A stretch of 5,615 bases of DNA from an uncultured Porphyromonadaceae bacterium (lineage in GTDB: Bacteria; Bacteroidota; Bacteroidia; Bacteroidales; Muribaculaceae), in assembly GCA_900548705.1 (NCBI GenBank), contig URLF01000125.1, positions 1 to 5,615 of the forward strand, given 5' to 3'. The notes beneath the pieces were generated by a model, which was not told the origin of the DNA, made no database searches, and was given only the letters and a program-made list of their open reading frames with translations. Positions 4,231-5,615 of this stretch are shown here, one piece after another; position 1 is the stretch's first letter; each line of letters begins with the position of its first letter. The position numbers and the translations under genes were made by a program.

Positions 4231-4261
4231 ATAAGACGTAACTGAACGCAGGTTTGTGACA
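4231..4261 (-). promoter_or_regulatory. Candidate ECF-type promoter of the sigma operon
   Basis: On the minus strand TGTCAC (rc of 4256-4261), a 17-base spacer and CGTCTTAT (rc of 4231-4238) look like a bipartite ECF promoter with a CGTC-type -10. No TTTG/TAnnTTTG promoter is seen between the lgt terminator and the gene. Predicted transcription would start only a few bases before ATG 4220, giving an almost leaderless message. Confidence 0.4.
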
Positions 4262-4270
4262 ACGTGTATG

Positions 4271-4308
4271 AAAAAAATCGGCATTCTTTTCAGAACACCG
4301 ATTTTTTC
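4271..4308 (-). terminator. Intrinsic terminator of lgt
   Basis: AAAAAATCGG (4272-4281) pairs with CCGATTTTTT (4298-4307), with an inner TTCT/AGAA stem. Read on the minus strand it ends in a run of seven T bases, 38 bases past the lgt stop codon. The stem is flanked by A and T runs on both sides, so it could also work on the plus strand. It separates the ackA-lgt unit from the sigma operon. Confidence 0.8.
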
Positions 4309-4345
4309 ATATCCTGAAGGAGCTTGCAAGGCAACCTCGGAAGGG

Positions 4346-5242
4346 TCAGTTTTTCTTTTTCGCCGATCCGCCTTTGGCCGCATCCAGCTCTTCGGCGAAT
4401 TTACCGGGATAGCTGATTTTGAGCTTTGGCACCATCATCGAGTATATCACGAAGCCGATGCCCATCAGTATGAACGGAATCGAGAGCCATTGCCCCATGT
4501 TGAGTGTCATACCCACTTCGAAATCCTCCTGCGGGTTCTTGATGAACTCTATCAGGAAACGTGACCCGAAAAGGACGATGAAGAACACTCCGAAAATCAG
4601 ACCGGGACGTTCGCCGGCGTTCTTTTTCCAGTACATCCACATCAGCAACGCGAACAATCCGAGATAGCAGAGAGCCTCGTAAATCTGGGTCGGATGGGAA
4701 GGCAAGGAATATATCGGGGGCTGTATTCCCGCCATCCACGGGCCAAGATTGGTCACAAATCTGAAACCCCATGGCAAATCGGTCGGATGACCGTAGATTT
4801 CATGGTTCATCAGGTTGCCGATGCGTATGAGGGCACCGACAAGGGCAATCGCTATCACCAACCGGTCGTAAGTCCAGAAGGGGGTGCGCTTGGTGGTGAA
4901 TATCGAGAAGAGGATGACAGCAATCAGCAGGCCGATTGTGCCGCCATGGCTGGCAAGTCCCCCCTCCCAGGTATACAGGATTTCTATCGGATGCTGGGAA
5001 TAGTAATCCCACGCATAGAAGAACACATGGCCCAGGCGCGCGCCGACGATAGTGGCGATGATGACATAAATTAGCAATATCCCAAGCCAGCTTTCGGGGG
5101 CTCCTTCCCTGCGGAACATCTTCTCGACAATCTTGTAGCCGAGGAAAAATCCGATGACGAACATCATCCCGTACCACCTCACGGTCAGGGGACCGAGATG
5201 GAAGAATACGGGATTAACATTCCAGGTGATGAAGTCAAGCAT
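4346..5242 (-). CDS. lgt: Phosphatidylglycerol-prolipoprotein diacylglyceryl transferase
   Basis: Lgt is an inner-membrane enzyme. It moves a diacylglyceryl group from phosphatidylglycerol to the lipobox cysteine of prolipoproteins, the first step of lipoprotein maturation. The 298-residue protein has about seven hydrophobic helices and the family motifs in order: RWYGMMFVIGFFLG (22-35), GARLGHVFFY (67-76), GGLASHGG (94-101, with the conserved His99), and IRIGNLMNHEIYG (139-151), the Lgt signature with Arg140, Asn143 and Glu148. HPTQIYE (183-189) follows, then GSRFLIEFIKNPQ (226-238), where Arg228 matches the second essential arginine. Length is slightly above typical, and the C-terminus ends in a lysine-rich tail (GGSAKKKN). 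The ATG is 9 bases after the ackA stop codon, so the two are probably cotranscribed; a terminator follows. All key residues are present. Confidence 0.97.
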   Translation of the reverse strand: MLDFITWNVNPVFFHLGPLTVRWYGMMFVIGFFLGYKIVEKMFRREGAPESWLGILLIYVIIATIVGARLGHVFFYAWDYYSQHPIEILYTWEGGLASHGGTIGLLIAVILFSIFTTKRTPFWTYDRLVIAIALVGALIRIGNLMNHEIYGHPTDLPWGFRFVTNLGPWMAGIQPPIYSLPSHPTQIYEALCYLGLFALLMWMYWKKNAGERPGLIFGVFFIVLFGSRFLIEFIKNPQEDFEVGMTLNMGQWLSIPFILMGIGFVIYSMMVPKLKISYPGKFAEELDAAKGGSAKKKN

Positions 5243-5251
5243 AGTGACAAC

Positions 5252-5615
5252 TTATTTGGCGGCGTTGACGATGGCCTCCGTGTCGCGGGCAATCATAAGC
5301 TCCTCGTCGGTAGGCACGACAACCACCTCGACTTTCGACGCGGGGGTGGAAATCACAGTCTCGGTGCCACGGGTGCGGGCATTGACCTCCTCGTCGATTT
5401 CCACTCCCATGAACGCGAGCGGACGGCAGACATTGCCGCGCAGGCCGGTCTGGTTCTCACCTACTCCGCCGGTGAATACGATGATGTCGACACCACCCAT
5501 CTCGGCGGCATACGCACCTATGTATTTCACGATGCGCTGCTCATACATCTCCAGGGCGAGATGGGCGAGTTCCTCGCCATTCTTGTCAGCGGCCTCGATT
5601 TCACGCATATCGGAA
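5252..5615 (-). CDS. ackA: Acetate kinase, C-terminal part (cut by window edge)
   Basis: Acetate kinase makes ATP and acetate from acetyl phosphate and ADP in the cytoplasm, the last step of the Pta-AckA fermentation route. The window holds the last 120 codons. They start at SDMREIE, where the family has a conserved serine-aspartate-MREIE segment, so the Met at 5608 is internal and not a start. The phosphate-binding motif VFTGGVGEN is clear, followed by RPLAFMGVEIDEEVN and the C-terminal PTDEELMIARDT, all standard for AckA. The frame is intact to the TAA at 5254-5252. The rest of the gene, including the N-terminal nucleotide-binding lobe, lies to the right of the window. It lies 9 bases upstream of lgt and probably shares its transcript; whether a phosphotransacetylase gene precedes it cannot be seen. 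Confidence 0.96.
   Translation of the reverse strand, partial: SDMREIEAADKNGEELAHLALEMYEQRIVKYIGAYAAEMGGVDIIVFTGGVGENQTGLRGNVCRPLAFMGVEIDEEVNARTRGTETVISTPASKVEVVVVPTDEELMIARDTEAIVNAAK

Noticed and set aside
3903..4241. Plus-strand frame of 112 codons.
   Set aside because: Fully antisense to the ECF sigma gene, whose regions 2 and 4 are unmistakable.

Overview
The window looks like a chromosomal stretch of a Bacteroidota member, most likely order Bacteroidales. The evidence is Bacteroidota-type promoters (TTTG, about 20 bases, TAnnTTTG), starts without Shine-Dalgarno sequences, a DUF4252 gene behind an ECF sigma factor, a DUF5053-type gene, and an IS4-family transposase N-terminus of a type known from Bacteroides relatives. 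A family such as Muribaculaceae is possible but is only a guess.

Layout. The right part (2363-5615) is ordinary core-type sequence, all on the minus strand. In transcription order it holds the 3' end of acetate kinase (ackA), prolipoprotein diacylglyceryl transferase (lgt) and a strong terminator. A three-gene stress-signalling operon follows: an ECF sigma factor, a single-pass membrane protein in the anti-sigma position, and an exported DUF4252 protein.

The left part (1-2362) is accessory DNA. It holds the end of an IS4-family insertion sequence with the first 14 codons of its transposase (1-160), a terminator-like hairpin, an intact HicA/HicB toxin-antitoxin pair (minus strand), an unrecognised 110-residue ORF (minus strand), a DUF5053-type gene split by one in-frame TAA (plus strand), and a decayed second hicA (minus strand) beside the core operon.

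How the parts relate. HicA is an mRNA-cleaving toxin. HicB, with a C-terminal HTH, should neutralise it and repress the operon through a 16-base palindrome overlapping the hicA promoter. The hicA-hicB gap is unusually long (131 bases) and holds two strong hairpins. The motif GTGTCCA or its complement occurs four times in the first 1.01 kb: at the IS end, after hicB, after hicA and at the predicted hicA transcription start. Two of these form an exact 13-base inverted repeat bracketing hicAB.

The most interesting signals are this bracketing repeat, the hicA fossil with a surviving operator-like repeat, the single-stop DUF5053 gene and the hairpin-rich hicA-hicB gap. No wholly new system can be claimed from sequence alone.
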